Counted from the stretch's first letter, positions 9,132 through 18,246 are shown. The stretch: 64,000 nucleotides of DNA from Shinella sp. XGS7 (GCF_020535565.1 NZ_CP084758.1:4973001-5037000); one strand, 5' to 3'. The notes: generated by a model from the letters alone, not told the origin. Translations and numbers: made by a program.

Positions 9132-9169
9132 AAAAAACGAGGCCGCCCGCTTACTGCCCGGGCGGCCTC
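9132..9169 (-). terminator. Intercistronic terminator/attenuator between gltI and gltJ
   Basis: An 11-bp perfect stem (GAGGCCGCCCG / CGGGCGGCCTC, 9-nt loop) is followed on the minus strand by TTTTTTG. Placed just after the binding-protein gene, it should let only part of the transcription continue into gltJKL, giving excess periplasmic binding protein. The effect is inferred; the structure is seen. Confidence 0.8.
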
Positions 9170-9193
9170 TGTGCCATCCGTCAAGCGCCGGGC

Positions 9194-10084
9194 TTACTTC
9201 TTGGCGTACTCTTCCATCGGCTTGTCGTTCGGGTTGGCCCAGGCCGCCTTGGTGTTCTCATTGGGCGGCATGCCGACCTTGGTATTGGCCGGCGGGATGG
9301 GCTGTTCGAACCACTTGTTCCACAGCTTGGCGATCTCGCCCGACTTCATCATGGCCTTGATGCTGTCGTCCACGGCCTTCTTGAAGGGCGCGTCATCCTT
9401 GCGGATCATGATGGCGATCGGCTCCACCGACAGCACCTCGCCCACCAGCTTGAACTCGGCCGGGTTCTTGGCCTTGGCGATATTGCCGGCCAGGATGGCG
9501 CCGTCCATCACGAAGGCGTCGGCACGGCCCGACTCCAGCAGCAGGAAGCTGTCGGCGTGATCCTTGCCGAACACTTCCTTGAAGTCCATGCCCGTGGCGC
9601 GCTCATGCTTGCGCAGGGTCTGCACCGAGGTGGTGCCGGTGGTGGTGGCCACGGTCTTGCCGTTGAGCTGGGCGATATTGCTGATGCCCGAGTTGGCCTT
9701 GACGGCGATGCGCACCTCTTCCACGAAGGTGGTCACGGCAAAGGCCACGTCCTTCTGGCGGGCGGCGTTGTTGGTGGTCGAGCCGCACTCGATGTCCACC
9801 GTGCCGTTTTGCACCAGGGGAATGCGGTTCTGCGAGGTCACGGGCTGGTACTTCACGTCCAGCTTGGCCAGGCCCAGCTGCTTCTGCACATCGGCCAGCA
9901 CCTTCTGGCAGATCTCGACGTGGTAGCCCACGTACTTGCCATCGCCCAGCGTGTAGGACAAGGCGCCGGAGGATTCGCGCACGCCCATGGTGACCGCACC
10001 GCTGTCCTTGATCTTCTTCAGCGTGTCGGCATGCGCCACACCGGCAGCGGCAGCCACGGCCAGCACAAGCAATGTCTTCTTCAT
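9194..10084 (-). CDS. gltI: Glutamate/aspartate periplasmic binding protein
   Basis: 296 residues: a Sec signal peptide (ends AGVAHA, about residue 19), then a family 3 solute-binding fold. Segments typical of GltI are visible: GAVTMGVRESSGALSYTLGD, IPLVQNGTVDIECGSTTNN and LLLESGRADAFVMDG. It delivers glutamate/aspartate to GltJKL. First gene of the operon, with an AGGAGCTC ribosome site before the ATG. It lies downstream of, and on the same strand as, a LysR-type regulator. Confidence 0.95.
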   Translation of the reverse strand: MKKTLLVLAVAAAAGVAHADTLKKIKDSGAVTMGVRESSGALSYTLGDGKYVGYHVEICQKVLADVQKQLGLAKLDVKYQPVTSQNRIPLVQNGTVDIECGSTTNNAARQKDVAFAVTTFVEEVRIAVKANSGISNIAQLNGKTVATTTGTTSVQTLRKHERATGMDFKEVFGKDHADSFLLLESGRADAFVMDGAILAGNIAKAKNPAEFKLVGEVLSVEPIAIMIRKDDAPFKKAVDDSIKAMMKSGEIAKLWNKWFEQPIPPANTKVGMPPNENTKAAWANPNDKPMEEYAKK

Positions 10085-10350
10085 AAGAGCTCCTGGTTCA
10101 AGATCGGTTCTCGAAGCGCGAAGCAGACCATGGCCCCACTTCGCGCGAAGTACGCAGTTCTACGCATTTGCACCGCCCGAGGCGGCCGCTGTGCATCTTA
10201 GTTTGCAAGTTCTGCGCCCGGGCAGTCCAACAGCCGCACCGATGAGCGCCGGACTCTAACGGCAGGGGCGATTGTCGCCCAATGCCGATTCTGAGCGCCC
10301 CAATGCAGCACCGACATGGGCAGCACGGGTAAACACCAGGACGCGCGACC
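10085..10350 (-). promoter_or_regulatory. gltI leader/promoter region with a 14-bp palindrome
   Basis: 266 bp between the LysR gene and gltI. It holds a perfect 14-bp palindrome, ACTTCGCGCGAAGT (10138-10151), about 54 bp before the gltI ATG, in a position suited to an operator or leader hairpin. I could not pick convincing -35/-10 boxes. No other gene is visible. Confidence 0.4.
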
Positions 10351-11268
10351 TCAGTCGCCGCGGGTCAGGAAATCCCAAAGGGCCAGGGCCGGCGCCTTGC
10401 CGCGGCGCGAGAGCTCGGGCCGCTCGCGGTAGATGCGCAGCTCCATGCTCAGCTCGAAGCCGCCGGGCGGGGCCGCCTGCACCAGGCGCCGCGCCTTGAG
10501 CTCCTTCTTGACCGAGCTGGCGGGCAGAAAGGCCAGGCCATGGCCCTCGATCGCCATGGCCTTGAGCCCCTCGGCCATATCGGTCTCGTAGATGGCGTCC
10601 AGGTTCAGCGCCACCGGCGCGTCCTTGACGATGAGTTCTACCAGCCGCCCCAGATAGGCGCCCGAGGCATAGCTCAGAAAGGGGATCTTCTGCCCCGGGT
10701 GACCGGGCAGGCTGAACAGGGGGTGGCCCTGGGCATCGGCCTTGGCATAGGCGGCCAGGGTCTCGTGGCCCAGCGAGGCCATCTCATAGCGCTCCGGGTC
10801 CAGCTGCAGGGGCTGGCTGGGGTGATGGTAGGCCAGCAGCAGGTCGCAGTTGCCCTCGCTGAGCTGCATCATGGCGTCGTGGACATTCAGCGCATTGAGC
10901 CGGGTCTTGATGGCGCCAAAGCGCTGGCGCAGCTCCATCAGCCAGTGCGGGAAGAAGCTGAAGGCCAGCGAGTGCGGCACAGCGAACTCGATCATGTCCT
11001 GACCCGCCGCCTGGTGGCTGCGCAGCATATTGCGCGTGGCCTGCAGGCTGCCCAGGATCTCGATGGCCTGGTCCAGCAGGGTCTCGCCCGCCGCCGTGAG
11101 CCGGGTCGGGTAGGAGGAGCGATCCACCAGGTCCACCCCCGCCCAGGCTTCCAGCGCCTGGATGCGCCGCGAGAAGGCGGGTTGGGTCACATGCCGGAGC
11201 TGGGCCGAGCGCGAGAAGCTGCGCGTCTCGGCCAGGCTGACGAAGTCTTCAAGCCACTTGGTTTCCAC
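10351..11268 (-). CDS. LysR-family transcriptional regulator
   Basis: 305 residues from a GTG start (METKWLEDFVSLAETRSFSR). The N-terminal winged HTH spans ~1-60, including SAQLRHVTQPAFSRRIQALE. The rest is an effector-binding domain. This subfamily opening (WLEDF..LAETRSFSRSA) is common among regulators of amino-acid and organic-acid uptake. Because it sits just upstream of gltI on the same strand, control of the glt importer is a reasonable guess only. Confidence 0.9.
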   Translation of the reverse strand: METKWLEDFVSLAETRSFSRSAQLRHVTQPAFSRRIQALEAWAGVDLVDRSSYPTRLTAAGETLLDQAIEILGSLQATRNMLRSHQAAGQDMIEFAVPHSLAFSFFPHWLMELRQRFGAIKTRLNALNVHDAMMQLSEGNCDLLLAYHHPSQPLQLDPERYEMASLGHETLAAYAKADAQGHPLFSLPGHPGQKIPFLSYASGAYLGRLVELIVKDAPVALNLDAIYETDMAEGLKAMAIEGHGLAFLPASSVKKELKARRLVQAAPPGGFELSMELRIYRERPELSRRGKAPALALWDFLTRGD

Positions 11269-11430
11269 GCGGGCAGTGTAGCCCGCCCGGACTAACCCCC
11301 ATGTCCCGGGCAGTCACCCCCTGGATGGAGGGGGCCCCGCTCATGCGTTGTAACAGCGCTTGAGTACAGTCGGCGCAGGCACGGCAGTCTGGCGTCCACA
11401 CCTTCACCAACCTCATCCGGGGCACCCATC

Positions 11431-12087
11431 ATGAAGCTCATCAAGGCCGCGATCGCAACCCTCACGCTGGCCAGTGCGTCGGCCGCCATGTCCGCCCCGG
11501 TGCTGAACTTCGAGAACCTGATCACCGGCTCGCCCGACAGCCTGCTGCGCCTGAGCGATCAGTACAAGAGCAGCGGTGTGCTGTTCGAGAACAATGGCTG
11601 GGTGGTCAATGCCCGCTCCGCCGGCGGCCTGGGCAATTTCATCAACACGCCTTCGGGCCACGCCGCGGCCGCCCTCTTCGTGGATCCCACGGACCCGGGC
11701 GATGGCACGGCCAGCCTGCTGGCGCGCGTCAAGGGCGGCTTCCAGGACAGCCTGACCCTGAGCTACACCACCGACCAGATCGATGTGGGCGTGAGCCTGC
11801 TGGACGAGCAGGGCAAGCTGCTGAAGAGCTTCCAGCTCACGAGCGTGAACCAGGACAGCTGCGGCACCGTGGACCTGTGCAACTGGAACCGCGACACCAC
11901 GCTCAGCTTCCAGGGCACCGCCTACGCCGTGCTCTTCAGCGGCGAAAGCGGCCAGGCCTTCTTCGACAACCTCAGCTTTGGCCGCGGCGGCAGCTCGGAC
12001 GTGCCCGAGCCCGCCGGCCTCGCCCTGCTGATGGCCGGTTTCGCGGCCGCCGGCTTCGCCCGCCGCCGTGGCCGCCACGCGGCCTGA
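11431..12087 (+). CDS. PEP-CTERM sorted exported protein
   Basis: 218 residues: signal peptide to about residue 22, a beta-rich middle with two cysteines (SCGTVDLC), and a classic PEP-CTERM tail. VPEP is at 191-194, then a hydrophobic helix, then the basic end RRRGR. Exosortase would cut at PEP and pass the protein on to the surface; no exosortase gene is in this window. The mid-region resembles secreted proteins with FFDNLSFG-type endings. It stands alone with a terminator 20 bp downstream. Confidence 0.88.
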   Translation: MKLIKAAIATLTLASASAAMSAPVLNFENLITGSPDSLLRLSDQYKSSGVLFENNGWVVNARSAGGLGNFINTPSGHAAAALFVDPTDPGDGTASLLARVKGGFQDSLTLSYTTDQIDVGVSLLDEQGKLLKSFQLTSVNQDSCGTVDLCNWNRDTTLSFQGTAYAVLFSGESGQAFFDNLSFGRGGSSDVPEPAGLALLMAGFAAAGFARRRGRHAA

Positions 12088-12108
12088 GCTCTGCGCTCCC
12101 CCCATCAG

Positions 12109-12133
12109 GCCACGCACCGCGTGGCGCTTTTTC
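12109..12133 (+). terminator. Terminator after the PEP-CTERM gene
   Basis: GCCACGC / GCGTGGC stem with a 3-nt loop followed by GCTTTTTC on the plus strand, 21 bp after the stop. Confidence 0.8.
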
Positions 12134-12186
12134 ATGACCCTTTCCAGGGCCACGCTCACGGCCGCCTGGCCGCGAGACGGCCGCGC

Positions 12187-14016
12187 TCAGGCGCTCTCGC
12201 CCGACTGCTGCAGCTGCCACATCTGGGCATAGCGCCCCTCGCGGGCCAGCAGCTCGGCATGGCGGCCGCGCTCGACGATGCGGCCGGCCTCCATCACCAG
12301 GATCTCGTGCGCGTCCACCACGGTGGAGAGACGGTGCGCGATCACCAGCACGGTCTTGTTGCTGCCCACCGCCTCCAGCTCGGCCTGGATGGCGCGCTCA
12401 TTGCGCGAGTCCAGGGCCGAGGTGGCCTCGTCGAAGATCAGCAGGGGCGGGTCCTTGAGCAGGGTGCGGGCGATGGCCACACGCTGCTTCTCGCCGCCGC
12501 TGAGCTTGAGCCCGCGCTCGCCCACCAGGGTCTCGTAGCCCTTGGGTGAGGCGGCGATGAAGTCGTGGATATGCGCGGCGCGCGCCGCCGCCTCGATCTC
12601 CTCGCGCGTGGCGCCGGGGCGACCGTAGGCGATGTTGTAGGCCACCGTGTCGTTGAAGAGCACCGTGTCCTGCGGCACGATGCCGATGGCCCGTCGCAGC
12701 GAGGCCTGGCTCACGGCGCGGATGTCCTGGCCGTCGATGCTGATGCGCCCACCATCCACATCGTAGAAGCGGTAGAGCAACCGGGCCAGGGTGCTCTTGC
12801 CCGCACCGCTGGGGCCCACCACCGCCACCTTCTTGCCGGCCGGGATCTCGAAGCTGAGCTCCTGCAGAATGGGTCGCGCCGCCTCGTAGCCGAAACGCAC
12901 CGCCTCGAAGCGCACCGTGGCCCCGGCCAGTTGCAGGGCCGGCGCGCCGGGCGCATCCGCCACCTCGCGCTCGCGCTCCAGCAGGCCGAACATCTTGTCC
13001 AGATCGGTCAGGCTCTGCTTGATCTCGCGGTAGATCACGCCCAGGAAGTTGAGCGGGATGTAGAGCTGGATCATGAAGGCATTGATCATGACCAGATCGC
13101 CCAGGCTCATGCGCCCCTCCACCACGCCCTGGGTGGCACGCCAGAGCATGGCCACCAGGGCCGCGGCGATGATGAGCTGCTGGCCGCTGTTGAGCAGGGA
13201 CAGGGTGGTCTGCGACTTGAGCTGGGCGCGACGCAGGGCCTCCAGGCTCTCGTCGTAGCGACGGGCCTCGAAGTCCTCGTTGTTGAAGTACTTGACCGTC
13301 TCGTAGTTCAGCAGGGAATCGATGGCCTTGGTGTGGGCCACCGAGTCCAGCTCATTGAGCTGGCGGCGGAACTTGGTGCGCCACTCCGTCACGACGATGG
13401 TGAAGCCGATATAGACCACCAGGGCGCTCAGGGTGATCCAGGCGAACATGGCATCGAACTTGATCGCCAGCAGGCCCAGCACCAGGCCCACCTCGATCAG
13501 GGTGGGCAGGATGCTGTAGAGCGAGTAGGAGATCAGCGAATGCACCGCCCGGGTGCCGCGCTCGATGTCGCGGGTCATGCCCCCGGTCTGGCGCTCCAGA
13601 TGAAAGCGCAGGCTCAAGGCATGCAGATGGCGGAAGACCTGCAGCGAGATGGAGCGCGCCGTGCCCTCGGTGGCCTTGGCGAAGATCAGCTCGCGCAGCT
13701 CGGTGAAGAGCGAGGTGGACAGGCGCAGGCCGCCGTAGGCCAGCAGCAGGCTCACCGGCACCACCATCAGCGCACGAGCATCGCCCGGCGCCAGGCTCAG
13801 GCTGTCCACCAGGTTCTTGAGCAGCACCGGCACGCCCACATTGGCCAGCTTGGCGCCCAGCATGAAGCCCAGGGCCAGGCCCACGCGCCAGCGGTAGCGC
13901 CACAGATAGGGCAGCAGCTTGGCGATGGTGGCCCAGTCGGAGCGGGGTGGCGGGGTGGTGCCGGCCACGGTGGGGGCGGCGGTGGGCAGGTCAGGCTGGC
14001 GGGTGCGGGCTCGCAT
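12187..14016 (-). CDS. Atm1-type ABC exporter (half-transporter)
   Basis: 609 residues. Membrane domain ~45-335 with six helices, containing LNYETVKYFNNE (236-247), a hallmark of Atm1/ABCB7-type exporters that move glutathione-linked sulfur or metal compounds. ATPase domain ~365-600: Walker A GPSGAGKST 401-409, signature LSGGEKQR 505-512, Walker B with DEATSALD 529-536. It works as an inner-membrane homodimer. Family members in bacteria are linked to glutathione conjugates and heavy metals; the substrate here is not shown. It is divergent from the thioesterase gene. No clear ribosome site precedes the assigned ATG, so the exact start is uncertain. Confidence 0.9.
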   Translation of the reverse strand: MRARTRQPDLPTAAPTVAGTTPPPRSDWATIAKLLPYLWRYRWRVGLALGFMLGAKLANVGVPVLLKNLVDSLSLAPGDARALMVVPVSLLLAYGGLRLSTSLFTELRELIFAKATEGTARSISLQVFRHLHALSLRFHLERQTGGMTRDIERGTRAVHSLISYSLYSILPTLIEVGLVLGLLAIKFDAMFAWITLSALVVYIGFTIVVTEWRTKFRRQLNELDSVAHTKAIDSLLNYETVKYFNNEDFEARRYDESLEALRRAQLKSQTTLSLLNSGQQLIIAAALVAMLWRATQGVVEGRMSLGDLVMINAFMIQLYIPLNFLGVIYREIKQSLTDLDKMFGLLEREREVADAPGAPALQLAGATVRFEAVRFGYEAARPILQELSFEIPAGKKVAVVGPSGAGKSTLARLLYRFYDVDGGRISIDGQDIRAVSQASLRRAIGIVPQDTVLFNDTVAYNIAYGRPGATREEIEAAARAAHIHDFIAASPKGYETLVGERGLKLSGGEKQRVAIARTLLKDPPLLIFDEATSALDSRNERAIQAELEAVGSNKTVLVIAHRLSTVVDAHEILVMEAGRIVERGRHAELLAREGRYAQMWQLQQSGESA

Positions 14017-14206
14017 TGGCGTGCTGTTTGCTAGGAGGTCGGCAAGCGCTGTGCACCGCGGTGCGCCGCCGCCGGCTCAACACCGGAGGACAATAGCGCC
14101 CAGCAGGCCCAGGCCCCGGCTTCCCTGGTGGAGGTTCTCAGGTCTTGGCTTTATCTTGTCTCGCCTTCATTCTCACAGGCTTCTTGCCGGCCTGTTTGCA
14201 CGCACG

Positions 14207-14659
14207 ATGTCCGACACCACGCCCTCCTCCGCCCCCGCCCCCATCTCCGTGGCCGCGCCCGCCCCCACCCACCCGCGCGAGCTGGTGATGCGCGTCATGC
14301 CCATGCCGGCCGACGCCAATGCCAACGGCGACATCTTCGGCGGCTGGATCATGGCCCAGGTGGACCTGGCCGGCTCCGTGCTGCCGGCGCGCATCACGCG
14401 CGGCCGGGTGGCCACCGTGGCGGTGAACGAGTTCATCTTCAAGCAGCCCGTCTCGGTGGGGGACCTGCTCTCCTTCTACGCCAGCGTGCTGCGCATCGGC
14501 CGCACCTCGGTGACGGTGCATGTGGAGGTGGTGGCCGAGCGCAACCCGGCCAACCCGCAGGTGGTCAAGGTCACGGAGGCCAATCTCACATATGTGGCCA
14601 TAGACCGCGAGGGCAAGCCCCGCCCCTTCTCCGAAGCAGCGGCCAGCCCGGCGGCCTGA
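14207..14659 (+). CDS. Acyl-CoA thioesterase, YciA-like hot-dog fold
   Basis: 150 residues. The hot-dog signature MPADANANGDIFGGWIMAQV (Asn/Asp around residues 42-48) is typical of YciA-type acyl-CoA hydrolases, which cleave a broad range of acyl-CoAs. The short N-terminal Pro/Ala-rich leader (MSDTTPSSAPAP) is extra relative to the usual family start. The oxidoreductase gene begins 5 bp after its stop, so the two are likely co-transcribed. Confidence 0.9.
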   Translation: MSDTTPSSAPAPISVAAPAPTHPRELVMRVMPMPADANANGDIFGGWIMAQVDLAGSVLPARITRGRVATVAVNEFIFKQPVSVGDLLSFYASVLRIGRTSVTVHVEVVAERNPANPQVVKVTEANLTYVAIDREGKPRPFSEAAASPAA

Positions 14660-14664
14660 AGCCC

Positions 14665-15843
14665 ATGCGCGGCCAGTCCGCCGCACGCGGCGCCTCGGTG
14701 TTGATCCTGGGCGGCGGCGCCATCGGCAGTGCCGTGGCCGCCCAGCTCGCCGCGCTGCGTCCGGACCTGCGCCTGCAAGTGCTGGAGCGTGACCCGAGCT
14801 ACCAGCTCGCCTCCTCGGCCCGCTCGGCCGCCTCCATCCGCCAGCAGTTCAGCACGCCGCTGAACATCGCCCTGTCCCTGCACGGCCTGGCCGTGCTGCG
14901 CGAGCTGGGGCCCGAAGCGGCGCTGGTGGAGCGCGGCTATCTCTACCTGGCCGATAGCGAGGCCGGCGCCCGGGGGCTGACCGAGCTGCACGGACTGCAG
15001 ACCCGGGCCGGCGCCGAGATCGAGCTGCTCGCCCCCGCCGCGCTGCGCGAGCGCTGGCCCTGGCTGGCCACGGACGATCTGCGCCTGGGCGCCTGGGGCC
15101 GCCGCGGCGAGGGCTGGTTCGACGGCTGGGGCCTGCTGCAGCACTACCGCCGCCAGGCCCTGGCTCTGGGCGTGCAGTACCTGACCGACGAGGCCCTGGC
15201 CCTGGAGCGCGACGCCCAGGGCGCGCTGGCCGGCGTGCGCTGCCGCTCCGGCGCGCGCCTGCAGGCCGATCTCTATGTGCTGGCCTGCGGCGCCTGGTCC
15301 GGCGCCCTGGCCGCCAGCGCTGGCCTGCAGGTGCCGGTGGCGGCCAAGCGCCGCAGCGTCTATGCCTTCCACACGCCCGAGGCCGCGCGCGACTGCCCGC
15401 TGGTGATCGACCCTTCCGGTCTGTGGTTCCGCCCCGAGGGCGAGGGCCAGTTCATCTGCGGCGGGCCGCCCCTGGACCCGGCCGACCCCAGCGATCTGCC
15501 CCTGGACCCGGAGCCCGATCTCTTCGAGGAGCGGCTCTGGCCCGCCCTGGCCGCCCGGGTGCCCGGTTTCGAGCAGCTGCGCCAGCAGCGCGCCTGGGCC
15601 GGCTACTACGAGATGAATCTGTTCGACCACAACGGCCTGATCGGCCCGCTGGATGATCAGGGCTGCGCCAATCTGCTGCTGGCCTGCGGCTTCTCCGGCC
15701 ATGGCCTGCAGCATGCGCCGGGTGTGGGCCGCGGCCTGGCGGAATGGATCGCCCACGGCGCCTACCGCAGCCTGGACCTCAGTCCCCTGAGCCCGCAGCG
15801 CCTGACCCGGGGCCAGCCCTATCTGGAACGCAATGTGATCTGA
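14665..15843 (+). CDS. FAD-dependent oxidoreductase, DAO family
   Basis: 392 residues. An FAD/NAD-binding Rossmann motif GGGAIGSAVAAQLAA is near 18-32, with the acidic end of the second strand in VLERD. The family's typical LLLACGFSGHGLQHAPGVGR lies near the C-terminus. Members oxidise D-amino acids, sarcosine or glycine-like substrates, or act as dehydrogenases; the substrate is not evident. It starts 5 bp after the thioesterase gene and its last 25 bp overlap, tail to tail, with the esterase gene on the other strand. Confidence 0.87.
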   Translation: MRGQSAARGASVLILGGGAIGSAVAAQLAALRPDLRLQVLERDPSYQLASSARSAASIRQQFSTPLNIALSLHGLAVLRELGPEAALVERGYLYLADSEAGARGLTELHGLQTRAGAEIELLAPAALRERWPWLATDDLRLGAWGRRGEGWFDGWGLLQHYRRQALALGVQYLTDEALALERDAQGALAGVRCRSGARLQADLYVLACGAWSGALAASAGLQVPVAAKRRSVYAFHTPEAARDCPLVIDPSGLWFRPEGEGQFICGGPPLDPADPSDLPLDPEPDLFEERLWPALAARVPGFEQLRQQRAWAGYYEMNLFDHNGLIGPLDDQGCANLLLACGFSGHGLQHAPGVGRGLAEWIAHGAYRSLDLSPLSPQRLTRGQPYLERNVI

Positions 15844-16619
15844 GTGCCAGGGGGCACCGCGGCGATCCGCGGCCACTCCTGCACGATGCGCTCCGCCAGC
15901 ACCTCGGCCCAGAGCGCATAGCCCTCGGGATTGGGGTGGAAGCCATCGGGGGCCATCAAGCGGCGCGCCGCCGCCACCTGGTGTAAGGGCGCCGGCAGAC
16001 TCTGCAGGCCTCGCGCCGTGTGCCCGGCCAGCTGGCGTGACAGCGCCCGGTTCAGGCGCAAGGCGCGCAGGCCCAGCCAGACCCGCAAGGGCTGGGGCAG
16101 CAGGGCGAACGCATGCATGGGCGGCACGGCGCTGTGCAGGGTGTAGCGCACCCCGGCGCGCGCGACCGCCAGCTGATGCAGCGCCTGCAGCTGGGCCAGC
16201 CAGCGCCGCACGGGGACCTGGCCCACCGTGTCATTGACCCCCAGCGCGGTCACCATCACATCGGCCGGCTCGAGCTCGGTTTCGCGCAGCTGCCGCAGGG
16301 CATCGGCGCAAAGGTCTCCGCTGCGGGCCAGCAGCCGCCATTGCACGCGCCCCTGCAGCCGCGCGGCCAGCGCCTGGGCCAGGCGACCGGCCAAGGCCTC
16401 GTCCTGGGTGGCGGCCCCCACGCCCGCCGCCGAGGAGTCGCCAACGATCAGCAGGCGCAGGCAGGGTTGCGCACCCTGGCCCGCCTCACCCTGGCGGGCT
16501 CCAGCCGCCTCGGGCAGGCGCAAGGCCAGGCGCCTCACACGCCGCCCCTGCCAGATCAGCAGCGGCGCCAGCAGGACCTTGAGCCCCTCATCCAGCATGC
16601 CTGCGGCCTCCCTGGGCAT
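15819..16619 (-). CDS. SGNH/GDSL-type esterase
   Basis: 266 residues. Catalytic block I is IVGDSSAAG (Ser62), block III is ALGVND, and block V is APDGFHPNPEGY with the Asp/His pair. These give a complete SGNH hydrolase. The N-terminus (LLAPLLIWQGRRVRR) is hydrophobic and could be a membrane anchor rather than a cleaved signal. Substrate unknown. The start could also be the internal Met8. The gene ends 25 bp inside the oxidoreductase gene. Confidence 0.85.
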   Translation of the reverse strand: MPREAAGMLDEGLKVLLAPLLIWQGRRVRRLALRLPEAAGARQGEAGQGAQPCLRLLIVGDSSAAGVGAATQDEALAGRLAQALAARLQGRVQWRLLARSGDLCADALRQLRETELEPADVMVTALGVNDTVGQVPVRRWLAQLQALHQLAVARAGVRYTLHSAVPPMHAFALLPQPLRVWLGLRALRLNRALSRQLAGHTARGLQSLPAPLHQVAAARRLMAPDGFHPNPEGYALWAEVLAERIVQEWPRIAAVPPGTQITLRSR

Positions 16620-16749
16620 GTCGGGCCGCTTTACATTTGCGCGATATGCGCACGAACTGACGGGACCAAGGTCTTGTTTCCATGACGTTTTTTCCTCGTG
16701 GCACGCATTGTGCGGCGGACCACGCCACCGCCTTCAGGGAGAAGTCAGC

Positions 16750-17592
16750 ATGAAGTTCCGCTACGCCCATCTCCTGTCCAGCGCCGGCCTGGCACTGGGT
16801 CTTCTGGCTCCAGCGCTCGCGGCCCCCGTGCCCTCGGGCCTGAGCATCACGGCCTCGGTCAGCCTGGATGCTGTCAATTCCTTCGCCCCCGTCGGCGGGG
16901 CCAGCCAGTCCGGCAGCCTCAGCCACAGCACCAGCAGCCCCGGCAGCAGCGGCTTCACCGGTCTGCCCGGCAGCCTCTCCCCCAGCAGCCTCAGCGGCGG
17001 CCTGCTGCAGACCGGCGACAGCTTCGGCGCCAGCTTCAGCATGTCGGGCAGCAACCCGAATGGCGGCACGGTGCAGACCGATGGTCTCTTTGCCGACTTC
17101 GTGCTGAACCTGGCCAACAGCTCGCTCACCGAGACCTTCACCCTGCTCTTCAAGGTCAGCACCCGCAACTCCGTGCAGGCCAGCGGTCCGGACGCCTTTG
17201 CCTTCTCGGACTTCAGCCTCCAGGACAGCTCGCTCGCCGAGATCTTCTTCACCGATCACCGTGTCGACACCGTCAATCCGGGCTCCAACCTCACGCAGCA
17301 AAGCGCCAGCGACAGCTTCAGCATCGTGCTGGCACCGGGCGCGAGCACCACGCTCACGGGGCTGCAGCGCCAGCGCGGCGGCACCTTCGGCAACGGCCCC
17401 GGCAGCTACAGCGCCTCGCTGTTCACCAGCATCCAGCTGCAGGATGTGGACGGCAGCGGGGGCAACAACCAGATTCCCCTGCCGGGCAGCCTGCCCCTGG
17501 CGCTGATCGGTCTGCTGAGCGGAGCCTGGGCCCTGCGTCGCCCCCTGGGCCACCCTTCCCTCCACGTCTCGGCAACGCAAGAAAGGTCGTGA
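16750..17592 (+). CDS. PEP-CTERM-like exported protein, Ser/Gly-rich
   Basis: 280 residues. The ATG at 16750 yields a signal peptide ending at ALAAP (about residue 24). The middle is rich in Ser, Gly and Asn with a predicted beta character. At residue ~242 a variant sorting tail begins: IPLPGSLPLALIGLLSG, then Ala-Leu-Arg-Arg, matching the VPLP-type form of PEP-CTERM. After the basic RR there are 16 more residues, longer than usual. The tail-collar gene starts only 3 bp after its stop, so the two are probably made together. Confidence 0.78.
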   Translation: MKFRYAHLLSSAGLALGLLAPALAAPVPSGLSITASVSLDAVNSFAPVGGASQSGSLSHSTSSPGSSGFTGLPGSLSPSSLSGGLLQTGDSFGASFSMSGSNPNGGTVQTDGLFADFVLNLANSSLTETFTLLFKVSTRNSVQASGPDAFAFSDFSLQDSSLAEIFFTDHRVDTVNPGSNLTQQSASDSFSIVLAPGASTTLTGLQRQRGGTFGNGPGSYSASLFTSIQLQDVDGSGGNNQIPLPGSLPLALIGLLSGAWALRRPLGHPSLHVSATQERS

Positions 17593-17595
17593 ATC

Positions 17596-18231
17596 ATGGC
17601 TCACCTGCCTCAATCCCTGCGTAGCAGCCGCCCGCTGCAAGGCCTGCTGCTGGGCCTGGGACTGCTTGCCGGCGCTGCGCCGGCTCAGGCCTGCTCGGCC
17701 GAGCCCCTGCTGGGCTCGATCTGCCTGGTGCCTTACAACTTCTGCCCGCGTGGCTTCACCGAGGCCGCCGGCCAGATCATGTCCATCACGCAGAACACGG
17801 CCCTGTTCGCCCTGCTGGGCACGACCTACGGCGGCAACGGACAAACCACCTTTGCCCTGCCCGACCTGCGCAGCCGCGTTCCGGTGGGCGGTGGCATGGG
17901 CCCCGGCCCCGGCCTGAGCGATATCTCGCTCGGCGAAATAGCCGGCCAGGAAAACACCCAGCTCAATGCGGCACAGCTGCCCGCGCACACCCACAGCGCC
18001 CAGCTGCGCGCCGTCAGCGCCGCCGGCAACACGGACAGCCCGGCCGGCGCACTCTCTGCCAAGCTGGCGCGCAGCAATATCTACAGCAGCGGCGCTGCCG
18101 ACACGACGATGAGCGCCAGCGCGATCACGATAGGCTCGGCCGGGAACGGCCAGCCCTTCGCCATACGCAACCCCTATCTGGGCCTGCGTTACTGCATCGC
18201 GCTGCAAGGCATCTTCCCCTCGCGCAACTGA
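17596..18231 (+). CDS. Secreted tail-collar (MdpB-like) protein
   Basis: 211 residues. The core matches the phage tail-collar/microcystin-dependent protein family: ITQNTALFALLGTTYGGNG, TTFALPDLRSRVPVG, LPAHTHS and the end CIALQGIFPS. Unlike usual members, it carries a Sec signal peptide (to about APAQA, residue 32) and cysteines at 33, 43, 50 and 200 in the mature part, which could form disulfides outside the cytoplasm. Cys33 directly after the Ala-rich stretch is not in a good lipobox. No other phage genes are near. It is likely co-transcribed with the PEP-CTERM-like gene 3 bp upstream. Confidence 0.82.
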   Translation: MAHLPQSLRSSRPLQGLLLGLGLLAGAAPAQACSAEPLLGSICLVPYNFCPRGFTEAAGQIMSITQNTALFALLGTTYGGNGQTTFALPDLRSRVPVGGGMGPGPGLSDISLGEIAGQENTQLNAAQLPAHTHSAQLRAVSAAGNTDSPAGALSAKLARSNIYSSGAADTTMSASAITIGSAGNGQPFAIRNPYLGLRYCIALQGIFPSRN

Positions 18232-18246
18232 GGCAATAGAAGGAAC

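Noticed and set aside
17596-18231. Prophage remnant suggested by the tail-collar domain
   Set aside because: No other phage gene, integrase or attachment repeat is near, and the protein carries a signal peptide.
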